This document shows, piece after piece, positions 1 through 6,286 of a stretch of DNA of 6,873 bases. The stretch lies in the NCBI GenBank assembly GCA_021779775.1, contig JAJYAB010000094.1:1-6873 (forward strand), written 5' to 3'. A program made the position numbers and the translations under genes. The notes under the pieces are model-generated. The model worked only from the letters and a program-made list of their open reading frames with translations, was not told where the DNA came from and did no database searches. The stretch comes from Actinomycetes bacterium. Lineage in GTDB: Bacteria; Actinomycetota; Acidimicrobiia; Acidimicrobiales; UBA8190. Positions within the stretch are counted from its first letter, which is position 1. Each line of letters begins with the position of its first letter.

Positions 1-122
1 CGCTCGTCGACGCGCTCGGCGCCGGGTTCGAGCTTGTCATCAGCCGGCGTGACGAGCACACCACGCCGGCCGGAGCCGTCCAGCCGTTCACGTGGGTTGC
101 CGTCAGGCGGGGGTCGGAGTGA
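1..122 (+). CDS. 3' end of a probable SAM-dependent methyltransferase (partial)
   Basis: The frame beginning at base 3 is open from the window edge to a TGA at 120-122, giving 39 visible residues. They read as a compact C-terminal strand pair: an 'ALGAGFELV' segment, then 'RRDEHTTPAGAVQPFTW', and a closing 'VAVRR'. An 'aGF' helix-strand turn followed by a terminal beta hairpin is the usual ending of class I methyltransferases, and this ending resembles small actinobacterial members. No SAM-binding motif lies inside the window, so the family call rests only on the tail and is inference. The next + strand gene probably starts 133 bp downstream, so an operon is possible but not shown. Confidence 0.45.
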   Translation, partial: LVDALGAGFELVISRRDEHTTPAGAVQPFTWVAVRRGSE

Positions 123-213
123 GCGGTATCGCAGGAGCGTCCGACGAGCTGTATCAGGAAGGGGTACCCCGTGGCCGCCCGCGGTCCGGTGCAGTCCCCT
201 CCCTGGCGGCTGG

Positions 214-249
214 CGACCCGTTGGCTACCCTCGACCCGTTGGCTACCCT
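214..249. repeat. Perfect 18-bp tandem duplication upstream of the phosphatase gene
   Basis: Two identical copies of an 18-bp unit (CGACCCGTTGGCTACCCT) lie head to tail at 214-231 and 232-249, only 6 bp before the GTG taken as the start of the next gene. The unit length is a multiple of three, so the upstream reading frame stays open through it. It falls where the ribosome binding site would be expected and contains no Shine-Dalgarno sequence. Confidence 0.9.
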
Positions 250-255
250 GAGCAG

Positions 256-774
256 GTGCCTACGCCGCTGCCCCGCCTCCTCATGCTGTGCACCGGCAAC
301 GCTGCACGGTCGGTGATGGCCGGCGCGGTGCTGGAGGTCGAGGACCCGCCGGTGGCACAGGTGGCGACCGCTGGGACCCACGTGGTGGAGCACCAGCCGA
401 TCAGCATCCGCACCCGCGCGGCCATGGCGGCCGTGGGCTTGCCCTCCGCCGGCCACCGCAGCCACCAGCTCACCGGCGCCGACACCTTGGCCGCCGACCT
501 GATCGTGGGGATGGCAGCGGAGCACGGCAGGTTCGTCCGGCGGGTCCATCCGGCGGCGGCGGCGAAGACGGCGACGCTGCGATGGCTGGTCGACCACCTG
601 GGAGGTGGGCCCGGTTCGTTGGCCGACCGGGTGGTCGCTTTGGCGTTGGACCAGGTCGACCCGGCTGAGCAGGGCGACGTGGCGGACCCGGCGGGCGGGG
701 ACGACGACACCTACCTGGCGTGCGCCAAGGAGGTCGTCGATCTCGTCGGCCTGCTCGCCCCCCGCTTGCGCTGA
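256..774 (+). CDS. Low-molecular-weight protein-tyrosine-phosphatase family protein
   Basis: The 172-residue protein has the P-loop CTGNAARS near its N-terminus (C12 to R18). This is the C-X5-R signature of LMW protein tyrosine phosphatases and the related thioredoxin-dependent arsenate reductases. A 'DP' at D144-P145, before a Thr-Tyr pair, sits where the family's general-acid aspartate lies. The usual 'GHRSHQLT' segment (66-73) is also present. The family hydrolyses phosphotyrosine or similar phosphoesters in the cytoplasm, and the substrate here is unknown. The frame stays open back to a TTG at 34, but that would overlap the upstream gene and add low-complexity Arg/Pro/Ser residues. The ATG at 283 would cut off the first beta strand. 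GTG 256 restores the strand (PRLLMLC), although no clear ribosome binding site precedes it. The gene converges on the glycosyltransferase gene. Confidence 0.85.
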   Translation: MPTPLPRLLMLCTGNAARSVMAGAVLEVEDPPVAQVATAGTHVVEHQPISIRTRAAMAAVGLPSAGHRSHQLTGADTLAADLIVGMAAEHGRFVRRVHPAAAAKTATLRWLVDHLGGGPGSLADRVVALALDQVDPAEQGDVADPAGGDDDTYLACAKEVVDLVGLLAPRLR

Positions 775-791
775 ACGCCCGGACGGTGCCG

Positions 792-830
792 CTGGTGTCT
801 CCACCAGGCGCGTGACGCTCGAGGGGCGTC
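792..830. terminator. Two small stem-loops between convergent genes, possible terminator
   Basis: The 86-bp gap between the phosphatase stop and the glycosyltransferase stop contains two inverted repeats. CTGGTG (792-797) pairs with CACCAG (802-807) across a 4-nt loop, and GACGC (814-818) pairs with GCGTC (826-830) across a 7-nt loop. Neither is followed by a U-tract on either strand, which is common in high-GC actinobacteria. The position between convergent genes suits a bidirectional terminator, but stems this short also arise by chance at this GC content. Confidence 0.3.
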
Positions 831-860
831 GGGCCGCGTCGCCACCGCCCGCGTGGCAGG

Positions 861-1943
861 TCACGTCGCCGCATGAGCTGCCGGGCGCCGGCCGGGCGCC
901 GGCCACCCGTTGGCCGCCACCAGCTCGGCTAACCGCCCGGGGAGCTGGCGAACGTCGAAGTGGCGGCGAGCCACCGCCAGGTTCTGGTCGAGGAGCCCGG
1001 GGGATGAGCCCGGTTCGTCGAGCCAGGTGGCCGTCTGCTCGGGGGACCGCACGTCGAACCAGCGGAAGCCATGGCGGGCCAGCTCACGGGCTACCGGATA
1101 GGGGCCGACCGCCAAGGGGCGCCGGTGCACCGCCGACTCCACCGCCGGGTTGCCGAATCCCTCCCACGTCGACGGCAGGGTGACCACGTCGCACGCCGCG
1201 TAGGCGTCGGCGACCGCTACGCCGGCCCCCCCGGCGCCCGGGCCGTGTCGTACCGGCGTCCGCGCTCCGGACAGGATCCGGTCGAGCTCGGGCCCGTAGC
1301 CGTCCTCCGCCGGCCCGAGCAGCCAGTAGGTCGCGCCCAGCGCCTCGGCCAGGGCGAGACCACCGGCCACGTTCTTGCGGGGGAGGGCCCGGGTCGGCTG
1401 CAGCACCAGGCGGTCGCCCGGCGCGATGCCGAGGGCCAGGCGGGTGGCGGCGCGGTCCCCGAGCTCCGGTTCTGTGTCGAAGGTGTTGCGCACCAGGGTC
1501 GCCGCCATCCCGCGGCGGGCGAGCTGCCGGGCGCTGACGTCGTTGATGACGACATGGCACCACGCGGGGTCGTCGGGTGGTGGGGGGAGCCGCGCCGACC
1601 ACGGGCGCTGCCAGGGGAGGTCGTGGTGATGCAGCACCGCCGGCCGTCCCCGCAGCACGCCGGCCACCACCCTGGCTGCCGCCGGGTTCAGCGGCAGCGA
1701 GCAGAGGTTCTCCACCACCACCAGGTCGGCCCCTGCCAGAGCGCCAGCCACCTCGCTGCGGCTCGGTGGCTCGCCGGCGTCCATGGCCAGGCCGGGGACC
1801 ACCACGTCGGCAGTGCCTGCGCCGGCGACGGTCGTCACGCCGTAGCCGAGCACGGCGAAGGCGTCCGACCACTTGGCTGCTTCGACGGCGACCCCGTCAG
1901 TGCCGCCGAGCCGGAACGATACGAGCGCGACGACCGGGGGCAC
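861..1943 (-). CDS. GT4-family glycosyltransferase
   Basis: This 360-residue protein has two Rossmann-like halves, as in GT-B retaining glycosyltransferases. The N-terminal half opens with a beta strand and glycine loop (VALVSFRLGGTDGVA, 5-19) and carries 'LHHHDLPWQRP' (104-114). The C-terminal half has 'QPTRALPRKNV' (182-192), whose basic residues contact the sugar-nucleotide phosphates in the family. It also has the E-x7-E motif in 'WEGFGNPAVESAV' (E261 and E269), typical of GT4. The enzyme would move a sugar from a nucleotide donor to an unidentified acceptor at the cytoplasmic face. No signal peptide or membrane helix is seen. The GTG start lies 10 nt after the ogt stop with no Shine-Dalgarno sequence, so translation may depend on ribosomes finishing ogt. 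Nothing links its chemistry to DNA repair; the pairing looks positional. Confidence 0.85.
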   Translation of the reverse strand: MPPVVALVSFRLGGTDGVAVEAAKWSDAFAVLGYGVTTVAGAGTADVVVPGLAMDAGEPPSRSEVAGALAGADLVVVENLCSLPLNPAAARVVAGVLRGRPAVLHHHDLPWQRPWSARLPPPPDDPAWCHVVINDVSARQLARRGMAATLVRNTFDTEPELGDRAATRLALGIAPGDRLVLQPTRALPRKNVAGGLALAEALGATYWLLGPAEDGYGPELDRILSGARTPVRHGPGAGGAGVAVADAYAACDVVTLPSTWEGFGNPAVESAVHRRPLAVGPYPVARELARHGFRWFDVRSPEQTATWLDEPGSSPGLLDQNLAVARRHFDVRQLPGRLAELVAANGWPAPGRRPAAHAAT

Positions 1944-1953
1944 GCCGACGACG

Positions 1954-2523
1954 CTACCGGGAGCGTCCGGCCAGCCCGGCGTGGCGGGCCAGCCCGGCCA
2001 GCCCGACCAGCCCGGTGTGGCGGCGCTCGTGCTCCAGCAGCCACTGCTTGCGCTCGAGGCCGCCGCCGTACCCGGTCAGCGTGCCGTCGGCCCCCACCAC
2101 GCGGTGGCAGGGCACGATGATGGCCACGGGGTTCCGCCCGTTGGCCAGCCCGGCGGCGCGCCACGCCCGGCGGTTGCCGGCGGCTTCGGCCAGCTCGGCG
2201 TAGCTGCGGGTCTGGCCGTAGGGGATCGCCCGCAGCGCGGACCACACCTGGCGCTGGAAGGCCGTGCCCGACAGGTCGAGCGGCACGTCGAGCTCGGTCA
2301 GCTCGCCGGCGAAGTAGGCGTCGAGCTGCCGGGCTACCTCGGCAAAGGCCCCGTCGTCCACCACCCACGAGCTGGTTCGCGGTGGCCTGTGGCGCTGCCC
2401 GTCGAGGTACAGCCCCGTCAGCTTGCCGGCGACCGACGCCAGGGTGAGCGGGCCGAGCGGGCTCGGCACCATGGTGGTCAACGTCGGCGTGCCTGCGGCG
2501 GCGGCGGCGGCGGTCTTCGTCAT
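1954..2523 (-). CDS. ogt: Methylated-DNA--[protein]-cysteine S-methyltransferase (O6-alkylguanine-DNA alkyltransferase)
   Basis: The 189-residue protein repairs O6-alkylguanine by moving the alkyl group irreversibly to its own cysteine. The catalytic motif IVPCHRVV is intact, with C139. The preceding helix-turn-helix region is recognisable from 'GTAFQRQVWSALRAIPYGQTRSY' (86-108), with the 'GLANGRNP' lead-in (125-132) and 'GYGGGLERKQWLLEHE' (151-166) after the active site. ATG 2523 is chosen because a strong GGGAGG (complement of 2531-2536) lies 7 nt upstream. The family normally ends soon after 'LLEHE'; here about 20 extra residues rich in Gly-Leu-Ala follow, encoded by 9-bp DNA repeats. The start codon overlaps a TGA in ATGA form, closing a frame that holds an AlkA-like remnant. 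Confidence 0.93.
   Translation of the reverse strand: MTKTAAAAAAGTPTLTTMVPSPLGPLTLASVAGKLTGLYLDGQRHRPPRTSSWVVDDGAFAEVARQLDAYFAGELTELDVPLDLSGTAFQRQVWSALRAIPYGQTRSYAELAEAAGNRRAWRAAGLANGRNPVAIIVPCHRVVGADGTLTGYGGGLERKQWLLEHERRHTGLVGLAGLARHAGLAGRSR
1971..2024. repeat. 9-bp short-period repeats in the 3' end of ogt
   Basis: Six consecutive 9-bp units run through the end of ogt. CCAGCCCGG (or CCAGCCCGA) occurs at 1971, 1989, 1998 and 2007, alternating with a GTGGCGG-type unit at 1980 and 2016. Because the unit is three codons, the repeats add Gly-Leu-Ala/Val triplets to the Ogt tail without breaking the frame. The pattern suggests slippage expansion of a non-essential tail. Confidence 0.75.
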
Positions 2524-2639
2524 GCTGCGTCCTCCCTCGGAGCCTGGGGTCCGAAGCGGTTGATCGAATGGTCGAGCGCCGACGACGGGATCTGCACGGG
2601 GTAGGCCCGCCACGGCTGCCACCGGGCCGCCTGGCGCCC
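2520..2639 (-). pseudogene. Possible C-terminal remnant of an AlkA-type DNA-3-methyladenine glycosylase
   Basis: Between the TetR and ogt genes an open frame on the minus strand encodes 'ARWQPWRAY' (codons at 2627-2601). This resembles the [A/E]-x-W-x-P-W-R-x-Y element that closes AlkA-family glycosylases. The frame ends in a TGA at 2522-2520 that overlaps the ogt ATG as ATGA, the classic form of two translationally coupled genes. No helix-hairpin-helix or catalytic aspartate region precedes the motif: the sequence upstream is unrelated in all three frames and then enters the TetR gene. Reading: an alkA-ogt operon lost nearly all of alkA, keeping the segment that carries the ogt ribosome binding site. 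The motif match is from memory of the family, and a chance frame is the alternative. Confidence 0.45.
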
Positions 2640-2692
2640 GGTGTGCTGGCGGGTTCCCGACACGGCCGTCGGAGCCGGGTCCTGCCGGTTCG

Positions 2693-3379
2693 TCAGGATC
2701 GTAGGTCGAACACCGCCGGATCGGCCGGGCCGGTCGGCACCAGGGTGCCGGCGCCCATCGCCATGGCCTGCGGCATGAGGTCCAGCGCGGCGCGGTGGAG
2801 GAAGGCCACGAGCTGGTCGCGCGGCACGGGGTGGTCCTCCACCCAGTGCAGCACGGACTCCTCCACCATGGCGATCCACCCCCGTATGGCGATCCGCAGG
2901 CCGGCGGGCAGCTCGGGCGTGCCGAGCGCCCGGCGCATGATGTCGACGACGCCGGCCCTGGTCTCCTCGAAGACCTCCATCGACCCGGGGTCGGATCCGA
3001 TGCCTCGGGCGGTGGCCAGGTATCCGGCCGGGTGTTCCTCGATGTACGCCACGAACGCGTTGATGCCGGTGAGCAGCCGGTCGGAGGGTGCGGCGGCGTG
3101 GTCGGTGCCGAGCCGGGCGAGCAGCTCGGCGGTGCTCGATCGCAGCACGGCGACCTGCAGGTCGCGGGTGGTGGGGAAGTAGTGGAACACCAGTCCCTTG
3201 GACACGCCGGCAGCCCTGGCCACCTCGTCGGCGGAGATCTGGTCGGGTGGCACCCGCCGGGCTAGCTCCACGCCAATCCGGGTGAGCTGGTCGCGGCGGG
3301 CATCGGCGTCGAGCCGCCGGCCGCCGGCTCGACGGTCCGGGCCCTGGCGTGTCCCGGCGGGAGGGTTGAGAAGAACCAC
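2693..3379 (-). CDS. TetR/AcrR-family transcriptional regulator
   Basis: The protein is about 228 residues, normal for TetR regulators. It has an N-terminal helix-turn-helix from 'SADEVARAAGVSKGLVFHYF' (about residues 49-68), followed by an all-helical, variable C-terminal domain that would bind ligand and dimerise. An earlier GTG at 3385 is also in frame. GTG 3379 is preferred because an AGGG lies 7 nt upstream and a TAGGGT (3391-3386) sits 6 nt before it, which would also suit a leaderless transcript. The gene is divergent from the AurF-type oxygenase, and the shared intergenic region holds two matching operators. It is therefore probably a ligand-responsive repressor of the oxygenase pair and of itself. 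The ligand is unknown. Confidence 0.9.
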   Translation of the reverse strand: MVLLNPPAGTRQGPDRRAGGRRLDADARRDQLTRIGVELARRVPPDQISADEVARAAGVSKGLVFHYFPTTRDLQVAVLRSSTAELLARLGTDHAAAPSDRLLTGINAFVAYIEEHPAGYLATARGIGSDPGSMEVFEETRAGVVDIMRRALGTPELPAGLRIAIRGWIAMVEESVLHWVEDHPVPRDQLVAFLHRAALDLMPQAMAMGAGTLVPTGPADPAVFDLRS

Positions 3380-3392
3380 GGGCACACCCTAG

Positions 3393-3407
3393 TTGACTGG
3401 AGGTCAA
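3393..3407. promoter_or_regulatory. Operator 1, TTGAC-N5-GTCAA, probable TetR binding site
   Basis: A perfect 5-bp inverted repeat with a 5-bp centre lies between the divergent TetR and AurF-type genes. Its first half overlaps the proposed -35 box of the oxygenase promoter. With one flanking base it fits the pattern GTTGACT-N3-GGTCAA, which the second operator repeats on the opposite strand. That two copies share arms and centre length argues against chance. Assignment to this TetR protein is inference from position. Confidence 0.8.
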
Positions 3408-3421
3408 TGACGGGGTACCTT
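3393..3421 (+). promoter_or_regulatory. Predicted promoter of the AurF-type oxygenase gene
   Basis: A -35-like TTGACT (3393-3398) is followed after exactly 17 bp by a -10-like TACCTT (3416-3421). Transcription would begin near 3428, leaving a leader of about 60 nt. Operator 1 overlaps the -35 and operator 2 covers the start point, so repressor bound at either site would block polymerase. The -10 keeps only the T-A...T positions of the consensus. Confidence 0.5.
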
Positions 3422-3422
3422 C

Positions 3423-3437
3423 TTGACCAGTAGTCAA
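3423..3437. promoter_or_regulatory. Operator 2, TTGAC-N5-GTCAA, probable TetR binding site
   Basis: This is a second perfect TTGAC-N5-GTCAA palindrome. Its centre is exactly 30 bp from that of operator 1, close to three helical turns, so two repressor dimers would sit on nearly the same face of the DNA. Read on the minus strand it is GTTGACT-ACT-GGTCAA, matching the flanking pattern of operator 1 in opposite orientation. It overlaps the predicted transcription start of the oxygenase gene. Confidence 0.8.
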
Positions 3438-3476
3438 CAAATGGCTCCGGGGCAGCCAGCGCTTGCCTGGTGCACC

Positions 3477-3484
3477 AGAGGAGG
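3477..3484 (+). promoter_or_regulatory. Ribosome binding site of the AurF-type gene
   Basis: AGAGGAGG lies 6 nt before ATG 3491. It overlaps the codons of the upstream in-frame GTG at 3470 and abuts ATG 3485, so it selects ATG 3491 as the start. Confidence 0.7.
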
Positions 3485-3490
3485 ATGCCG

Positions 3491-4489
3491 ATGACGACCG
3501 CGCTCGACCAGGAGACCGAGGTCGACCAGATCGACGACCTGGCCTTCGTCACGATGATGGGCAGGCTCAACCGGCTGTCGGTCGACAAGCACTTCGACGC
3601 CTACGCCGATATCGCGTGGGATGACGCCGAGCTGGCGCTCGACAGCACCGACCCCCGGCTCCGGCTGCCGGCGTCCGACCCAGTGGCCAGCACCGACTGG
3701 TACCGGGGGCTGACCGCCACGGAGCAGGCCGAGGTCGGGCTCTACCGGCTGGCCGCCTGCATGAAGATGGGCTGGCAGTTCGAGAACCTCCTGCAGCGCG
3801 GCTTGCTCACCTATGCGTTCCGCCTGGGCAACGGCGATCCGTCGTTCCGCTACCTGCATCACGAGGTCATCGAGGAGTCGCAGCACACCTTGATGTTCCA
3901 GGAGCTCACCAACCGGTCCGGGCTCCCGGTGCGCGGCATGGCAGGCACCGTGCGGTTCCTGGCCGAGGTGGCCATATTCCGGCTCGTCAAGGTCGATCCG
4001 GCCATGTTCTTCGTCTTCGTGTTGGGTGGCGAGGATCCGGTCGACCACCTGCAGCGCACGATGCTGCGCGACGGCGTGCCGCATCCCCTGGTGGAGCGGA
4101 TCATGCGGATCCACGTCACCGAGGAGGCGCGCCACCTGTCGTTTGCCCGCCACGTCCTCAAGCGCCAGGTGCCCCGGTCCGGTGCGGTGCGGCGCACGGC
4201 CCTGTCCCTGGTCGCCCCCGTGGTGATGGGCGCCATGGCCCGGATGATGCTGCGGCCGCCCGCCGACCTCCGCCGGCACTGCGACATGCCCCGCAGTGCC
4301 GTCCGCCAGGCGTTCCGGTCGGCTGAAGGTCGCCGGCTCCTGAAGGAATCGGTGGGGAAGACCCGTAAGCTGTGCACCGAGCTCGGGCTCATGACCCGCG
4401 CCGCGCGGATGCTGTGGAAGGCCTTCGGTATATGGGAAGAGCCCGTCCCGGCGACCAGCGCCGCCAGCACCGGTTCTGCCGCCGCATGA
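3491..4489 (+). CDS. AurF-type (p-aminobenzoate N-oxygenase family) diiron oxygenase
   Basis: The 332-residue protein belongs to the family of AurF, which uses a non-haem diiron centre and O2 to oxidise aryl amines, and whose many relatives have unknown substrates. Probable metal ligands are all present: E98 in 'QFENL', E129-x2-H132 in 'EESQH', E181 in 'GGEDP', and H208-x3-E212-x2-H215 in 'HVTEEARH'. The last set has the same spacing as AurF H223/E227/H230. The protein is soluble-looking, with hydrophobic helices of the four-helix bundle around 150-180 and 236-253. Its stop overlaps the next gene's start (ATGA at 4486-4489), so the two were co-translated. The partner flavin monooxygenase is broken. 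Expression is probably controlled by the divergent TetR gene. The substrate cannot be told from sequence. Confidence 0.88.
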   Translation: MTTALDQETEVDQIDDLAFVTMMGRLNRLSVDKHFDAYADIAWDDAELALDSTDPRLRLPASDPVASTDWYRGLTATEQAEVGLYRLAACMKMGWQFENLLQRGLLTYAFRLGNGDPSFRYLHHEVIEESQHTLMFQELTNRSGLPVRGMAGTVRFLAEVAIFRLVKVDPAMFFVFVLGGEDPVDHLQRTMLRDGVPHPLVERIMRIHVTEEARHLSFARHVLKRQVPRSGAVRRTALSLVAPVVMGAMARMMLRPPADLRRHCDMPRSAVRQAFRSAEGRRLLKESVGKTRKLCTELGLMTRAARMLWKAFGIWEEPVPATSAASTGSAAA

Positions 4490-5702
4490 CTGGCGAGCAC
4501 CACCGGGTGGTGGTCGTCGGCACCGGGTTCGCCGGGCTGGGCATGGCCATCGGCCCGCTCCAGTCGGACGAGCAGGACTTCGTCGTGCTGGGCGTCGGCG
4601 GCCTGGCCGAGCCGGCAGCCCCGACATCCCTGGGTTCGACACCTTCGACGGCCACGTCTTCCACTCGTCGCGCTGGAGCTATCGCCACGACCTGGCGGGG
4701 GAGCGGGTCGCCGTCATCGGCACGGGGGCATCGGCGATCCAGATCGTGCCGAGCATCCAGCCGTCGGTGGCGCACCTCGACGTCTACCAGCGCACCCCCG
4801 CATGGGTCCTTCCCCACCCGAGCCGCCCGGTGCCGAAGTTGGAGCACTGGCTCTACCGTACGCTGCCGGTGACGCAGCGGATCAGACGGGGCGTCACCTA
4901 CGCCCTGCACGAGGCCGGGGTCCTGGCGCTGGCCGGGTTCCCACGGCTGCTGCGCACCGCCCAGTGGGCAGGCCGGGCCCACATCCGCAGGGCGGTCGTC
5001 GACCCGGCCCTGGCCGACAAGCTCACGCCCCGCTACGACATGGGCTGCAAGCGCATCCTCATCTCCAACACCTACTACCCGGCGCTCGCCCAGCCCGACG
5101 TGGACGTCATCACCGACCGGATCGCCTCGGTGACGCCTGCCGGCATCGTCAACGCCGGCGGGGTGGAGCACCCGGTCGACACGATCGTGCTGGCCACCGG
5201 CTTCTCCGTCGTCGACAGCCCCTCGTACCGGCTGGTGCACGGGCGGCACGGCCGACCGCTGCTCGACAAGTTCGCCCAGCAGGGCGCCTATCTCGGCACC
5301 ACCGCCCACGGGTTCCCCAACCTGTTCGTGCTGTCGGGGCCCAACACCGGCATCGGCGACACCTCGCTCGTCTACATGATCGAGTCGCAGATCGCCTACG
5401 TGCTCGACTGCCTGCGAACCATGCGCCGCCACGGCATCGGCACGGTGGAGGTGCGCCACGACATCCATGCGGCGTTCTTCGCCGAGATGCTGCACGCGAC
5501 CGAGGGAACGGTCTGGGCCTCGGGCTGCCACAGCTGGTATCTCGACGACAAGAGCCGCAACCTCACCCTGTGGCCCGGGTTCAAGTTCGCCTTCCGCCGC
5601 CGGACCCGCCGGTTCGACACCGGGTCCTACACGTGCACGCCGGAGGTGGTGGTCGCTCGCCGGTTGGGCGGACGCCATCTGCATTGGGCGGACGCCATTT
5701 GA
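4486..5702 (+). pseudogene. Baeyer-Villiger-type flavin monooxygenase, disrupted by deletion and frameshift
   Basis: The gene starts at ATG 4486 with a good FAD Rossmann motif (VVVVGTGFAGLGMAI). Soon after 'DFVVL' it jumps straight to 'GVGGLAEPAAP', a segment that in intact relatives lies roughly 100 or more residues further on. The rest of the FAD-binding lobe is therefore deleted in frame. Next, at the CCCC run 4619-4622, the frame slips by -1, and the protein continues in the frame of GAC 4623. That downstream frame keeps the Baeyer-Villiger fingerprint F-x-G-x3-H-x3-W (4644-4676), the NADP Rossmann motif GTGASAIQ (4719-4742), 'VYQRTPAWVLP', and 'LATGFSVVDSP' near the C-terminus. Repaired for the frameshift it would be about 405 residues, against about 500 for the family. 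A 318-residue product could start at GTG 4746, but without FAD binding it should not work. Confidence 0.85.
5664..5701. repeat. 20-bp tandem duplication at the end of the monooxygenase pseudogene
   Basis: TTGGGCGGACGCCAT occurs at 5664-5678 and again at 5684-5698, each followed by CTG or TTG, with a period of exactly 20 bp. Each copy contains a small palindrome, GGCG-GA-CGCC (5667-5676 and 5687-5696). The pair lies in the last codons of the pseudogene and 34 bp before the likely start of the sigma factor gene. It could be a two-site operator for that gene, or only a slippage duplication. Confidence 0.75.
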
Positions 5703-5734
5703 GTTTTGCGGAGCTCGCGCCGATCCTTGTCGGT

Positions 5735-6286
5735 GTGGAGCCCGACCTCGACGCCGTGCTGGCGGCTGCCCGAGCGGGCGACGAGGCGGCGATGACGCAG
5801 CTCTTCCGCCAGGTCCACCCGGGGCTGCTGCAGTACCTGCGGCGCCGAGCGCCCGATGTCGCCGAAGATCTGGCGTCGGAGACCTGGATGGCCGCTGCCG
5901 GCGACTTCTCCGGCTTCGCGGGGGACATCGGCGATTTCCGTGCCTGGCTGTTCACGGTGGCCCGCCGGCGGGTGGCCGACCACTACCGCCGCTGCGGGCG
6001 CACCCCGTCGCAGGTGGCATGGAACGGGGACCTCGACGGACCGCCATCGCCGGATGTGGGTGAGCAGGTGCTGGCGGACATGGCCACCGACGAAGCCGTC
6101 GCCAGGCTGGTGCGCAACCTGTCGCCGGACCAGTCCGAGGTGGTCCTGCTCCGGGTGGTGGCAGGGCTCAGCGTGGACGAGGCGGCCCAGGCGATGGGCC
6201 GGAGCGCCGGAACGGTGCGGGTGCTGCAGCACCGGGCCCTACGGCGCCTGCGCAAGGTCTGGGACCGGCAGGTTGTCACGCGATGA
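5735..6286 (+). CDS. ECF-type RNA polymerase sigma factor
   Basis: The 183-residue protein has the two-domain layout of extracytoplasmic-function sigma factors. Region 2 spans about residues 20-88, with 'DVAEDLASETWM' (41-52) as the core-binding helix and 'FRAWLFTVARRRVADHYRR' (68-86) as the -10 recognition part. Region 4 spans about 128-178, with 'LSPDQSEVVLLR' and the helix-turn-helix 'LSVDEAAQAMGRSAGTVRV' (145-163). It would direct polymerase to a small set of promoters. GTG 5735 is chosen by domain length; no good ribosome binding site is seen, and a TTG at 5699, overlapping the pseudogene stop, would give 195 residues. Its TGA overlaps an ATG (ATGA), and the following membrane protein looks like its anti-sigma factor. 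Confidence 0.9.
   Translation: MEPDLDAVLAAARAGDEAAMTQLFRQVHPGLLQYLRRRAPDVAEDLASETWMAAAGDFSGFAGDIGDFRAWLFTVARRRVADHYRRCGRTPSQVAWNGDLDGPPSPDVGEQVLADMATDEAVARLVRNLSPDQSEVVLLRVVAGLSVDEAAQAMGRSAGTVRVLQHRALRRLRKVWDRQVVTR

Noticed and set aside
161..170. GGGGTACCCC palindrome as an operator
   Set aside because: A single 10-bp GC-rich palindrome with no second copy in the gap and no promoter elements around it; chance is likely.
1873..2604. Long + strand frame with collagen-like Gly-Gln-Pro-Gly stretches, antisense to ogt
   Set aside because: It is the complement of the Ogt frame and its 9-bp repeats. Ogt has a catalytic motif, a good start and a ribosome binding site; the + strand frame has no domain and no start signal.
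3434..4642. 402-codon minus-strand frame opposite the AurF-type gene
   Set aside because: It is antisense to a protein with complete metal-ligand motifs, and is rich in His, Arg, Gly and Pro as expected of a high-GC shadow frame.
4802..5734. Upstream extension of the sigma factor frame as a roughly 490-residue fusion protein
   Set aside because: The part before 5735 is Arg/Pro/Gly-rich out-of-frame translation of the monooxygenase pseudogene; sigma homology begins only near 5735.
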